Shown: in pieces, positions 1 through 8,983 of the stretch
How the letters are laid out: each line of letters opens with the position of its first letter
Numbering within the stretch: position 1 is the stretch's first letter
From: Hymenobacter crusticola
Lineage (GTDB): Bacteria; Bacteroidota; Bacteroidia; Cytophagales; Hymenobacteraceae
Length of the DNA: 64,000 nucleotides
Reading direction: 5' to 3'
Assembly: GCF_002154225.1 (NCBI RefSeq)
Contig: NZ_MTSE01000001.1
Location: 496,001 to 560,000, forward strand
Position numbers and translations under genes: made by a program
The notes under the pieces: generated by a model
What the model saw: the letters and a program-made list of their open reading frames with translations, nothing else
Database searches by the model: none
What the model was told of the DNA's origin: nothing

Positions 1-2
1 CG

Positions 3-644
3 GCTGGGGTGAATGCCGGCATCCGGCGGGCGCTAGAGCTAGGTGCCACTCGCATCATGACGCTCAACAACGACGTGGTGACTGACCCCGATTTTGTAGC
101 TCAAATGCTAGCTGCCGCCGACCGCAACCCGACGGCCGTACTAGGAGCCTTGGAACTTGACGTAGCTACCAGTAAGCCTATCTATGGTGGCGAGCTGCTC
201 GACTTCCGCACCAACACGCGCCGCGACTTGCTGGAGGAACTGAAGCCCGAACAGTTCAAAGGTCTGCATCCAGTTACCTACCTGCCCGGTCGTGGTTTGC
301 TCATTCCCAAAAAGGTGATTGACAAAATCGGCTTGTTCGACGAGAAGCGCCTGCCACACTACCTAGCCGACTTCGACTACACCAGCGTAGCCCGCCGCGC
401 CGGCTTCCCGGTGTACTGCAACTACGACGCGCGCCTCAGCACCTACCCCGACGAGAGCGGCCAAACCCTGACCCGCAAACAACGCAGCGTCAAAGGTTAC
501 TACCAGCATTTGTTTGGTATTCGCGGCGGTGGCAACATGGTCAACTTTACACACTTCGCGCTGAAAAACTGCCCGAAGCCTTATTTGCCTTACTTCCTGC
601 TCAATGGCTATGCACGTCGGGTGGTAGGGTATTTTCTGCACTAA
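3..644 (+). CDS. Glycosyltransferase family 2, C-terminal part (runs off left edge)
   Basis: The reading frame is open to the left edge, so the N-terminus and true start are missing. The first visible residues (AGVNAGI) match the segment of GT2 rhamnosyltransferase-like enzymes just before the metal-binding motif. LNNDVVTDPDF follows and fits the GT-A acidic motif that holds the nucleotide-sugar and divalent metal. Further on, YLPGRGLLIPKKVIDKIGLFDE and the LADFDYTSVARRAG stretch are typical of this family's acceptor-side region. It probably transfers a sugar during exopolysaccharide or O-chain assembly at the inner membrane; donor and acceptor cannot be read. The nearby WecG and WcaJ homologues support a polysaccharide locus. 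Family call is firm; specificity unknown. Confidence 0.85.
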   Translation, partial: AGVNAGIRRALELGATRIMTLNNDVVTDPDFVAQMLAAADRNPTAVLGALELDVATSKPIYGGELLDFRTNTRRDLLEELKPEQFKGLHPVTYLPGRGLLIPKKVIDKIGLFDEKRLPHYLADFDYTSVARRAGFPVYCNYDARLSTYPDESGQTLTRKQRSVKGYYQHLFGIRGGGNMVNFTHFALKNCPKPYLPYFLLNGYARRVVGYFLH

Positions 645-652
645 GTAACGCC

Positions 653-687
653 TACCGGTCCGATAGCCAATTGCTGTCGGACCGGTA
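653..687 (+). terminator. Hairpin after glycosyltransferase
   Basis: A 14-bp stem (TACCGGTCCGATAG paired with CTGTCGGACCGGTA, one G-T wobble) with a 7-nt loop begins 8 nt after the stop codon. There is no T-run, so it is a terminator-like or 3'-protecting hairpin rather than a textbook intrinsic terminator. Confidence 0.5.
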
Positions 688-797
688 TCATTGCAGTCAG
701 TAGCCGACTGATGCTTGCTAGCCCAACAACCTAGGCACCCAACTTGCGGGCGCCTACTCGCAGCAAGCCATACCCATTAGGCACACCTCTTTACTTC

Positions 798-2018
798 ATG
801 GATACTCTTACCGGAGGGCTGCTCTCGGGCCTTGTGGCCTGGACGCTCAGTGCCTGCACGTCGAGCGTGGCGAAGGACGACCACACCATCGTTATCGATA
901 AAGGTGGCACTTACTCAGGCACTTATCGCAGTTCCGATTCTTCGGTGCCGTGCATCCGCATCATCACTACCGAGCCGGTTATCTTAGAGAATTGCATCCT
1001 AGCTGGTGCTGGCGACCTGATTCAGGCGCACACGGATGGGGCTGATTTAACTGTGCGCAACTGCCGCGGCTACGGCCTCTTGCCTTCCGTTGACGAACAG
1101 GCCCGTGGCCGCTTTATTGATATTGCCAAGGCCAAACACCTGACGGTAGAGCACAATTACCTAGCCCAGACCACCGGCATTGTAGTGTACCGTTGGAGCG
1201 GCGACGGCTCTCCTCGGCAAACCTTAACCGTACGTTACAACGAGGTTCGCAACATCGACGGTCGTTTTCGCGACAACAGCGGTAGCACTCATAGCAGCTT
1301 TCTGCTCCTGAACACCGTGCAGAACCTAGCTGGAATCGAGGTTAGCTTCAATGAAGTGCAGAACCTGCCGGATGAAAGTGGCGTGGAAGACAATATCAAC
1401 TTTTATAACTCGTCGGGTACTGCCGAAAGCCCGGCGAAGGTGCACGACAATTACGTACAGGGCGCCTACCCCTATCCCGCCACGGCAGAGCACTTCACCG
1501 GCACCGGCATGACCACCGACGGGGACGCTACCACCGCCGCTACTACCACTGCATATGTAGAAGCCTACAACAACCAGTTTGTAAGCACCTGCAACGCAGC
1601 TATGAACATCGCTGCTGGCCACGACATCTACTACCACGACAATCGCATGATTACTAGTGGGCTACTACCTACTGGCATCAAACTAAAGGCTACGTACGCT
1701 GCTACTGCAGTATTTAACTACTATAAGCAACCTAGCTCGGTCTTTTTTAACAACCGCACGAGCAACAACACCATCGGTTACGTGCGCTGGGGTTCAGCCA
1801 GTCCCTACTCTGACCGCCACGACCTCAGCACCGGAAACTGTACCACGTGTACCAACACGGCTCATTTGCCCAACCCTATCACCTTGCAATCTGAGAAGCA
1901 AGAATTTACACTTTGGAAGCAGAAACTGCGCCGCCAGCATCTCTACGTGGGACCTAGGTCTGTTGGCCCTGCTAAGCACTCCAAAATAGCACCTGCTACT
2001 CAGCCTACCCGCTCGTAA
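798..2018 (+). CDS. Beta-helix lipoprotein, paralogue of the next gene
   Basis: I place the start at the second in-frame ATG because it gives a lipoprotein signal ending in LSAC (lipobox); an earlier ATG at 744 adds 18 residues before it. The body has short Asn-rich repeats (VRYNEVRN, VSFNEVQN, VEAYNNQF, YYHDNRM) typical of a right-handed parallel beta-helix, a fold used by polysaccharide lyases and epimerases. It aligns almost throughout with the beta-helix part of the following gene, with near-identical DNA around 1500-1660 and 3735-3895, so the two arose by duplication. It lacks that gene's Ig-like, repeat and sorting domains and ends in a short basic tail. Likely acts on or binds an exopolysaccharide; no catalytic residues can be assigned. 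Confidence 0.75.
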   Translation: MDTLTGGLLSGLVAWTLSACTSSVAKDDHTIVIDKGGTYSGTYRSSDSSVPCIRIITTEPVILENCILAGAGDLIQAHTDGADLTVRNCRGYGLLPSVDEQARGRFIDIAKAKHLTVEHNYLAQTTGIVVYRWSGDGSPRQTLTVRYNEVRNIDGRFRDNSGSTHSSFLLLNTVQNLAGIEVSFNEVQNLPDESGVEDNINFYNSSGTAESPAKVHDNYVQGAYPYPATAEHFTGTGMTTDGDATTAATTTAYVEAYNNQFVSTCNAAMNIAAGHDIYYHDNRMITSGLLPTGIKLKATYAATAVFNYYKQPSSVFFNNRTSNNTIGYVRWGSASPYSDRHDLSTGNCTTCTNTAHLPNPITLQSEKQEFTLWKQKLRRQHLYVGPRSVGPAKHSKIAPATQPTRS

Positions 2019-2974
2019 CACAGCTGCAAACTACCTCACCGATACAGTCTCAAGTTATACTTATTGAGGGGTCATGTAGCTACTTAGTGTGCCCTACCTA
2101 ACTAGATTAAGCGGAGATTATGCCTTCCCTAAATGGGTAGAATAAGGCGTACTGCTACTATACTTTACAAAATAAGTTGTAATAAAATTTGGTCATTTTT
2201 TCACCTTGCACCAAGTGCAAGAAGATACTTTCCGGCGACGAAATGACCTTGCCAAACAAGCTTTATTACAACGCTGACGCTCAACTGCAATAGTGGAACG
2301 CTACCGATTCAGCGCGTCCCAATCCTGCCTTTATTTTGCGTTTTTGCTGCTTTCTAGGCTGAAAATACTTATTGGCCTATGGTACGCAGCTACTGCTTAC
2401 TACATGTACTCACAACTGAATTTTATAACAAATTCATTACAGCACAGTAGCACGAGCTCCGCAGTAAATAAAATAATATTACAATTTTTGACTATTAAGA
2501 CCTTACAGAGCAGTACCGCTCAACTTGTTCCAAACAAAGAATTCTTCTTTACCTTTGTACTAGTCAGCAGCTTCTAGACTAGCACTTTTTCAAGCAGATG
2601 GCCAACCATCTTACTGCTCTGAGAAGTTTGGATAGAGGTATTTAGTACGCGTTTGCTCTTACAGATAGCTCTCAAGAACAACCTGCGCTACTCTCCAGGA
2701 AAGTAACCGTTATCCGGTTTGTCCAAAGGCGAAGGCATTTGTAGCTATTGAAAGGCAACACATCCTAATTTTAGCCTAAATGAGCTTTACTCACGAGTAA
2801 GCTCTTGCCGCAGAAAGAAGGCAGACCACTTTGGATCTTGCTCATTTCTTGTCAGTTCTGCTTCGCTTACTCTACCTGGCAGAAATAGAACATAGTTTAT
2901 GTCGTCTGCTTTGCTCCCCCATCTCCATCCTACCTCTACCACAGCCTAAACCTCTACACCTAAAACACCTAAAA
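2019..2974. other. Long AT-rich intergenic region with leader of the T9SS beta-helix gene
   Basis: About 950 nt without a convincing gene. It contains a small hairpin CTTGCAC-CAA-GTGCAAG at 2205-2221, a TTACAA/TTGTAA inverted repeat at 2165-2182 and a promoter at 2525-2557. An open frame at 2293-2577 starts with GTG, is AT-rich and overlaps the promoter, so I do not call it. If the promoter is right, the next gene has a leader of about 400 nt. Confidence 0.5.
2525..2557 (+). promoter_or_regulatory. Bacteroidota-type promoter for the T9SS beta-helix gene
   Basis: TTG at 2525-2527, a 22-nt spacer, then TACCTTTG at 2550-2557. This fits the known Bacteroidota housekeeping consensus (TTG or TTTG, about 17-23 nt, TAnnTTTG). 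Transcription would begin a few bases after 2560. Confidence 0.5.
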
Positions 2975-5749
2975 ATGCAAAGAGGGAGACCTGCTTTCAC
3001 ACCAAAACCTTACGTACGTTTTTTCACTAATCAACTAGCCGTTTTTGGATTCCTGTTAGCAAATCTGCTGACGTTTGGGAGAACCTCGGCGGTGGCCCAA
3101 GCTCCTGAGTTAGCATACGCAGCCCCAGTCACGATTACCAGAGGCGGTACATACACAGGCAATTATCGCAGCCTCGATTCTAATACGCCTTGCGTACGCG
3201 TAGCGACAACCGAACCTGTTATCCTTCAGAACTGCACCTTCGCAGGTGCTGGCGACCTAATCGTGACTGGGAGCGGGGCCGACCTAACCGTTCGAAACAG
3301 CAAGGGCTATGGTCTCACTCCTAGCCAAGATAATCGGCCACGGGGCCGCTTTGTGGATGCCTGGCAGGCCAAGCAGTTGGTCGTAGAGCATAACTACCTA
3401 GAGCAAACCACGGGTATTTTGGCGAACCGCTGGAGTGGCAATGGCTCAGACCAACAGACCATTAAAGTACGCTACAACCAAGGCTTGAACTGTGATGGTC
3501 GTTTCCGCAACGGAGGCAAGGAGAACCGCAGTTTCGTGCAGCTCAACACGGTGCAGAACCTAGCCAACATTGAAGTTAGCTACAATGAGTTTCGCAATTT
3601 GCCCAACCAGAGCGCCGTGGAAGACAACATGAACTTCTACAACTCATCGGGCACGACGTACAGCCCGATCAAAGTGCATGACAATATTGTGTACGGTGCT
3701 TACCCCTACCCTGCCACGGCCTCTTACTACTCGGGCACTGGCATGACCACCGACGGAGACGGCCCAACTGCCAACCTCACCGCAGGCTACCTAGAAGCGT
3801 ACAACAACCAGTTTGTGAGCACCTGCAACGCGGCCATGAACATTGCCGCCGGCCACGACATCTACTACCACGACAACCGTATGGTTACTAGTGGCGTGCT
3901 TACTGACGGTACTAGCCTCAACTCCAACTACGCCGCAGCAGCTATCTTCAATGGTTACAATGTATTAGCTTCGGTATTCTTCAACAACCGCATCGAGAAT
4001 AACTTGATCGGCTACGTAAAGAAAGGCGCTAATTTTCCTTACGACAACCGGCAAGACCAAGATATCTACACCGGGTCGAACCAGATGCCGAGAACCGGTA
4101 ACAACCACCTACCCAACCCTATTACACTCGCCACTGAGCAAAATGAGTGGGCACTATGGCAGCAGAAGCTCCAGCAAAACGGCATCACAGTTGGTGTTGA
4201 AGGCTCGACGCCAACGCCAAGCCCCGCACCTACCGCCGAGAGTTCAGTGATCAATCCAGGCTTTGAGGCCGACCAAGGACCAGTGCAGGAGCCACAAGGC
4301 TGGCTTACGACCACGGGTCAAGGTACAGCTGCCAATGCCGACTACACCGAGACTTACCCTAATGCCCACACCGGTACCTACCACGGCACCCACTACCGCC
4401 CTAATAGCTACGAGATATACACTTACCAAACCGTAAAAAACTTAGCTGTTGGTACTTACCAAGCTAAAGCTTGGGTGAAAAGTGCTAGTACGCAGAGCCA
4501 GTTGCAAGTCAAAAACTACGGTGGTACTCCGCTAAGTCTCACCATCCCGGCCACTAGTGGGGCGGAAAACGGCGAGTGGAAGCAGGTTATTATCAGCAAC
4601 ATTGCCGTGAGCAATGGGCAGTGCGAGCTAGGTTTCTACACCAATGCCGCCGCAGGTCAGTGGCTCTACTTCGATGATGTAGAGCTGGTTAAGCAAACCT
4701 CAACAGCGACCAACGCGGCTCCTAGCGTAAGCCTCACCGCTCCTACTGCTACTGCCGCTAATGTTGCGGTCACGCTTTCAGCCAACGCGACTGACAGCGA
4801 TGGTAGTATCACTAAAGTGGAGTTTTTCAACGGCGACACCAAGCTAGGTGAGGCTTCTTCTGCGCCTTATCAGCTAAGCTGGACGCCAACCGCTGCGGGT
4901 AGTTATTCGCTCACAGCGCGGGCTACCGACAACGGCGGCGCCACTGCTACTTCGACGGCAATAACGCTCACGGTAAGTACCCCATCTCCTACTTCTTCGT
5001 CAAGCAACTCGGTGCGTAACTCCGGCTTTGAGGCTGATCGAGGGCCGGTGCAAGAGCCCCAAGGGTGGCAGACGTGGGCAGAACGCGGCGCAGATGCCAA
5101 CGCCGACTACACCGAGACCTACCCTAGTGCCCACACCGGCACGTACCACGGCACCCACTACCGCCCCAATAGCTATAAGGTGTATACCTTCCAGATTATG
5201 CCCAACCTACCCAATGGGCGCTACAGCGTGCGGGCCTGGACGAAAAGTGGCGGCAATCAAAGCAAGCTGTACATTCGCAACTACGGTGGCAGTCAAATCA
5301 CGACCTCTATTCCAGCAACCTCCGGCGGTGTAAACGGCGAGTGGAAGCAAGTTATCGTCGACAACATTCAGGTTACTAACGGCACATGCGAGGTTGGCTT
5401 TTACTCCGACGCTAATGCGGGCGAATGGCTTTACTTCGACGATGTGGAGTTAGTGCAGCAGGATGGTGCCAGCGCACAGAGCCGTATGGCCAATGCCATC
5501 GAGCTAAGCTTGTATCCTAATCCAGCCAATGAGCAGCTTACGCTTACGACTTCGTTCGAGCAGGCCGGCACTGTGGACATTGCCATTACGACGCTACAAG
5601 GCACCCAAATGAGCCGTCAACAGCAGCAAGTACAAGCAGGCACCCAAACCCTGCGAATTGCGACCAATGACCTGCCGGTGGGCACCTATATTGTGCAGTT
5701 GCAGGATGGCTTTCAGTTACGCACCCAGCGTCTCATGATTGAGCACTAA
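2975..5749 (+). CDS. Secreted beta-helix protein with Ig-like domain, duplicated module and T9SS sorting domain
   Basis: With the ATG at 2975 the protein has 924 residues and a signal peptide ending near AVAQA (about residue 42); upstream in-frame codons would bury this signal. Order: parallel beta-helix (about 50-400); Pro/Thr linker; a 150-residue module beginning INPGFEADQGPVQEP (about 424-575); a bacterial Ig-like domain (SVSLTAPT...DSDGSITKVEFFNGD, about 580-668); a second copy of the module (about 678-829); and a C-terminal sorting domain (SLYPNPANEQLTLTT ... GTYIVQLQDG) of type IX secretion type A. It is therefore exported by the Sec pathway and then T9SS to the surface or medium. The duplicated modules resemble carbohydrate-binding jelly rolls (each ends GEWLYFDDVELV or similar). 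A role in binding or cutting polysaccharide is inferred from fold and from the EPS context. Confidence 0.8.
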   Translation: MQRGRPAFTPKPYVRFFTNQLAVFGFLLANLLTFGRTSAVAQAPELAYAAPVTITRGGTYTGNYRSLDSNTPCVRVATTEPVILQNCTFAGAGDLIVTGSGADLTVRNSKGYGLTPSQDNRPRGRFVDAWQAKQLVVEHNYLEQTTGILANRWSGNGSDQQTIKVRYNQGLNCDGRFRNGGKENRSFVQLNTVQNLANIEVSYNEFRNLPNQSAVEDNMNFYNSSGTTYSPIKVHDNIVYGAYPYPATASYYSGTGMTTDGDGPTANLTAGYLEAYNNQFVSTCNAAMNIAAGHDIYYHDNRMVTSGVLTDGTSLNSNYAAAAIFNGYNVLASVFFNNRIENNLIGYVKKGANFPYDNRQDQDIYTGSNQMPRTGNNHLPNPITLATEQNEWALWQQKLQQNGITVGVEGSTPTPSPAPTAESSVINPGFEADQGPVQEPQGWLTTTGQGTAANADYTETYPNAHTGTYHGTHYRPNSYEIYTYQTVKNLAVGTYQAKAWVKSASTQSQLQVKNYGGTPLSLTIPATSGAENGEWKQVIISNIAVSNGQCELGFYTNAAAGQWLYFDDVELVKQTSTATNAAPSVSLTAPTATAANVAVTLSANATDSDGSITKVEFFNGDTKLGEASSAPYQLSWTPTAAGSYSLTARATDNGGATATSTAITLTVSTPSPTSSSSNSVRNSGFEADRGPVQEPQGWQTWAERGADANADYTETYPSAHTGTYHGTHYRPNSYKVYTFQIMPNLPNGRYSVRAWTKSGGNQSKLYIRNYGGSQITTSIPATSGGVNGEWKQVIVDNIQVTNGTCEVGFYSDANAGEWLYFDDVELVQQDGASAQSRMANAIELSLYPNPANEQLTLTTSFEQAGTVDIAITTLQGTQMSRQQQQVQAGTQTLRIATNDLPVGTYIVQLQDGFQLRTQRLMIEH
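4243..5460 (+). repeat. Two copies of a 150-residue putative carbohydrate-binding module
   Basis: Copies lie at about 4243-4695 and 5011-5460, flanking the Ig-like domain. They share GFEADxGPVQEPQGW, NADYTETYP, AHTGTYHGTHYRPNSY and LYFDDVELV. DNA is also well conserved, which suggests an intragenic duplication of moderate age. Confidence 0.8.
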
Positions 5750-5777
5750 TAGCTAGCTTTCTCTCTTCTACGAAGAA

Positions 5778-5809
5778 GGCTCCCGCTCAACTTGAGCGGG
5801 AGCCTTTTT
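5778..5809. terminator. Intrinsic terminator, 13-bp stem
   Basis: GGCTCCCGCTCAA and its exact complement surround a single central base (practical loop about 5 nt), followed by TTTTT on the + strand. It closes the T9SS gene and may also serve the convergent wecG-like gene, which ends 30 nt further on. Confidence 0.85.
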
Positions 5810-5837
5810 GTTCTCTGTTGCCCCGATGAACAAGGAC

Positions 5838-6593
5838 CTAGCTACCGATTCCGCCGGTTAGCTTCTTGCGAGCCATCAGGTATACGAAGTGGGAGTTGGT
5901 CACCAGATAGCGGCGCCACAACCGGCGCGGCTCCAGCCACAATCGATACGCCCACTCCAACCACAGTTTGCGGGCCCATACAGGCAAGCGCTGCTCCAGG
6001 CCGGCATATACTAAGAACGCCTGTCCGACGCCTAGCATACACGCTTTTATTTGGTGCTGGTGGTTGGCCATCCAACGTTCTTGTCGGGGGCAGCCAAGGG
6101 CCACGAACAGCAAGTCGGGGTCAGCGGCGTTGATGGCAGCTACATCGGCAGCATCTTCTTCAGGCGTAAGCGGACGGAAGGGCGGCGAATAGGCACCCAC
6201 AATGCGCAAGCTAGGTAGTTCTTGCTGGGCCCGTTTCGTAATAGCTTGCAGCACCTCGTTGGTGGTACCATAAAAGTACACCGACTGGTTGCGGCGAGCT
6301 GCTTCTACCAGCAACACTGGCAGAAGATCCATGCCAGCGACCCGGGGCTGCTTTTCTTTGTGAAACCAGCCCACTGCGGCTGCTACCGGACTACCATCAG
6401 GCGTCACGAGGTTAGCTTCGTCGAGTACCTTGCGGAACGACGGATCTTTGTGCGCTTCTACCAGCATGTGCACATTAGCGAAGCACACATATGCTGAGGA
6501 GCGGGCGGCTCCGAGCTGCAAAATTGTATCTACGAATTCGGAAGGGGAGCCCGTTGAAATACCCGCATCCAGAACGCGTCTTTTAGGCAACAT
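5838..6593 (-). CDS. WecG/TagA/CpsF family glycosyltransferase
   Basis: 251 residues, the usual length. Family signatures are present in order: CFANVHMLVEA near 37-47, TPDGSPV with the conserved Asp at 66, the GCPRQERWM segment at 167-175, a GVGQAF..YAG loop at 188-198, and the C-terminal LEWAYRL..EPRRLWRRY block at 212-229. Members transfer a hexose or N-acetylmannosamine from UDP-sugar to a lipid-linked saccharide on the cytoplasmic face of the membrane. Here it lies downstream of the WcaJ-type enzyme on the same strand, suggesting it adds an early sugar of the same repeat unit. The sugar is not predictable. An ATG start fits the family N-terminus. Confidence 0.9.
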   Translation of the reverse strand: MLPKRRVLDAGISTGSPSEFVDTILQLGAARSSAYVCFANVHMLVEAHKDPSFRKVLDEANLVTPDGSPVAAAVGWFHKEKQPRVAGMDLLPVLLVEAARRNQSVYFYGTTNEVLQAITKRAQQELPSLRIVGAYSPPFRPLTPEEDAADVAAINAADPDLLFVALGCPRQERWMANHQHQIKACMLGVGQAFLVYAGLEQRLPVWARKLWLEWAYRLWLEPRRLWRRYLVTNSHFVYLMARKKLTGGIGS

Positions 6594-6609
6594 GAATGAT
6601 TAGATTTAG

Positions 6610-6658
6610 AGAAGCTCCATTGCATTCCCGTACGTCACGGAATCACAATGGAGCTTCT
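6610..6658 (-). terminator. Long hairpin between wcaJ-like and wecG-like genes
   Basis: A 13-bp outer stem (AGAAGCTCCATTG with its complement) continues into ATTCC/GGAAT. It lies 17 nt before the wecG-like start and has no T-run on the minus strand, so it may end part of the upstream transcript or stabilise or separate the two messages. Confidence 0.45.
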
Positions 6659-6762
6659 GCTAGGTAGTAGTAAGATCCGGGTGATTCCGCTTGGCTGATA
6701 GCTGCCTATACGGAAAATCACGCCAAAAGATTCAATATTTTATATATTAAGGAAAACCAAGG

Positions 6763-8160
6763 CTAGTAAGCGTTCTTTTCGCCTTTCACCATGTTCCAAA
6801 CCGTCTGGCCAATGATTTTCATATCTAGCTTGAACGACCAGTTTTCTACATATTTCAGGTCATACTCTACGCGCTTTTCCATGGCTTGCGGTGCCCGAGT
6901 TTCACCACGATAGCCATTCACTTGGGCATATCCCGTGATGCCAGGAGTAACAGCATGGCGCAGCGGATATGTGTGAATATGCTTAGAGTACTCTTCTAGC
7001 TGCGAAATCATGTTTGGACGTGGTCCGACAACCGACATATGGCCTAGCAGCACATTGAAGAACTGTGGTAATTCGTCTAGGCTCGTTTTGCGCAAAATGC
7101 GGCCAATACGGGTTACGCGAGCATCGCCTTTAGTAGCCTGCAACTCTAGTCCCGACATATCGGTGCGCATTGTGCGCAGCTTGTAGCAAGGGAATAATTG
7201 GTTGCGCTTACCTGGGCGTAATTGCTTGAAGAAGATAGGTCCGGGAGAGTCTAACTTGATTAGCAGCGCCAGAATCGGCATGATGATGGGGAAGATTCCG
7301 AAGATCACAAAGCCAGAGAAGGCAATGTCGAACATACGCTTGGCCAGTTGATTCGTGCGGAAAGCCAACGGATTTTGGCGCACAGTCAGGATGGGCATAT
7401 GATCGTAATAGTACACGTTCACATCCGTCTGAACAGTACCCTTGAAGTCCGGGATAATGCGGAACGACACAAAATGATCGTCTGCGAACTTAGCTAGGTC
7501 TTGAATTAGGCTGCGATGATCGAGGGGCATTGCGAAGTAGATCTCATCTACTTGCTCATTCTTACAGAACTCTTTCAACTCCGCTATGCCTCCCTTCACT
7601 AAATGCTGCAAATTGCTTGGCACTGGCTCGTCGGTGAAGAAGCCGTGGAACTGGTTCCCAACTGGGTCGTAAGAGGTAAGGGTCCGATAAAGCTCCTGCC
7701 CGCTGGGGCTAGTACCCACGATAACAAAGCGGCTGTAGGGTCGAGCTAGGTGACGCTGGTAAGCGCGGCGGAAGAAAGCCAACAAGAAGCGCCCCGCTAC
7801 TACGCCCACTAGCACTAAGCTATAGACGATGACAATGTAGCGTGCGGGCATCCAGTAGACGTTCAGCAGCATAGCCCCCGATAGCAGCAGACCCGCATGC
7901 ACGAGGAAAGTACGCGCTAAGTTGCGGAAGCGCTCCGGATAGGAAATGAGCTCCCCCGCTCGATAGACGTTGGCATACTGCACCGATAGTATCCACCATA
8001 ATAACGCAAAGACTGCGTAGAAGAGAGGATAATAACCCGCAAATTGCCAGTTACCTAGGTACGCGTAACCAGCTAAACGGAAAGCTCCAAAGATGATTAG
8101 TACGTCGAGAACGGGTAGAATGACCCGGTAAGAATTAGTGTAGTGTGTGTAGCGTTCCAT
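6763..8160 (-). CDS. Undecaprenyl-phosphate sugar-1-phosphate transferase (WcaJ type)
   Basis: Polyprenyl glycosylphosphotransferase that moves a sugar-1-phosphate from a UDP-sugar to undecaprenyl phosphate, the first step of exopolysaccharide unit assembly. The N-terminal half has four hydrophobic segments, then a Rossmann-like CoA-binding domain (RFVIVGTSPSGQELYRTL). The C-terminal bacterial sugar transferase domain is complete: GPIFFKQLRPG, YKLRTMRTD, LDELPQFFNVLLG, SVVGPRP and PGITGYAQVNGYRG. I use the ATG at 8160, giving 465 residues as usual; an upstream ATG at 8232 adds 24 residues lacking family character. Transcribed toward the wecG-like gene. The substrate is probably glucose or galactose by family, not shown by sequence. 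Confidence 0.92.
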   Translation of the reverse strand: MERYTHYTNSYRVILPVLDVLIIFGAFRLAGYAYLGNWQFAGYYPLFYAVFALLWWILSVQYANVYRAGELISYPERFRNLARTFLVHAGLLLSGAMLLNVYWMPARYIVIVYSLVLVGVVAGRFLLAFFRRAYQRHLARPYSRFVIVGTSPSGQELYRTLTSYDPVGNQFHGFFTDEPVPSNLQHLVKGGIAELKEFCKNEQVDEIYFAMPLDHRSLIQDLAKFADDHFVSFRIIPDFKGTVQTDVNVYYYDHMPILTVRQNPLAFRTNQLAKRMFDIAFSGFVIFGIFPIIMPILALLIKLDSPGPIFFKQLRPGKRNQLFPCYKLRTMRTDMSGLELQATKGDARVTRIGRILRKTSLDELPQFFNVLLGHMSVVGPRPNMISQLEEYSKHIHTYPLRHAVTPGITGYAQVNGYRGETRAPQAMEKRVEYDLKYVENWSFKLDMKIIGQTVWNMVKGEKNAY

Positions 8161-8733
8161 AGAGCCAGAGAGTGTGTAATCAGCTAGCAACAGTCCAGGT
8201 GGGTATGGAAGTAGAGAGTAGAGCGGTGGCAATCACTGTCCTAAAATTAGGCGAGTTTATGTTTTAATCAATACGAATTATGATTATTTTTTTGTAAAGT
8301 TAAATCATAACTCAGCTAAGTTATACGAATACTTGAGTCGATTATGTTGCAATAATGGAATAATAGTTTTTGATATTAAGAATAACTATCTGATTTACAA
8401 TAATATAAATATTTTACACACTATTTTTTTTGATAAAACTTAAGAATTAGTATAGTGATTTTCATTTTTTAACTAAAAAAGGATCCCGAAAACGTTTGCA
8501 GTACACAAGCACTGACGTTTTTATCAATAAGGCGGGGTATTTTCTGCGAAAGTTGTAACCCTTCATCTACTTCCCTCTTGATAAGTTTAGTAGCGTGGCA
8601 AGCTTGTGGTTGAAGAATTATGATCCTTACAGCTACTCAAGCTTTATAAGGAGCGCGTAGCTGTGCTTATTTTACCGGGGAGATTTCTCCTATCTGCACC
8701 TGCAAAGCTACTTACTAGCTAGGGCTAAAAGCA
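8161..8733. other. AT-rich intergenic region upstream of the WcaJ-type gene
   Basis: Very AT-rich from about 8240 to 8480 with no open frame worth calling. It must hold the promoter of the WcaJ-type gene, but I see no clean TAnnTTTG box on the minus strand. Confidence 0.4.
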
Positions 8734-8767
8734 AAAGACCGGTTGCCTAGCTAGGCAACCGGTCTTT
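8734..8767 (-). terminator. Perfect palindromic terminator of the initiator tRNA
   Basis: A 34-nt perfect palindrome (17-bp arms, centre CTAG|CTAG-like at 8750/8751) starts 7 nt past the tRNA 3' end. On the minus strand it is followed by a short T-run, so it fits an intrinsic terminator for the tRNA. Confidence 0.8.
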
Positions 8768-8773
8768 CTTAGG

Positions 8774-8846
<73 letters not shown>

Positions 8847-8859
8847 CTGTTTGGTTCTG

Positions 8860-8867
8860 CAAATGTA
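8860..8867 (-). promoter_or_regulatory. -7 box of the tRNA-fMet promoter
   Basis: TACATTTG on the minus strand matches TAnnTTTG and lies 14-21 nt before the tRNA 5' end. No clear -33 TTG at the standard distance. Confidence 0.45.
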
Positions 8868-8983
8868 CGATCATTATTTAATAAAGAACACCTTGAGATC
8901 AAAAAACCCATTAATTCACGCTTACACCTTGATTATCAAAGAGAATATTTTTTAGATACCTAGCGAACACATCCACTTGTTAC

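Noticed and set aside
2293-2577. Open frame of 94 codons
   Set aside because: GTG start, AT-rich low-complexity product, and it overlaps the best promoter match of the region.
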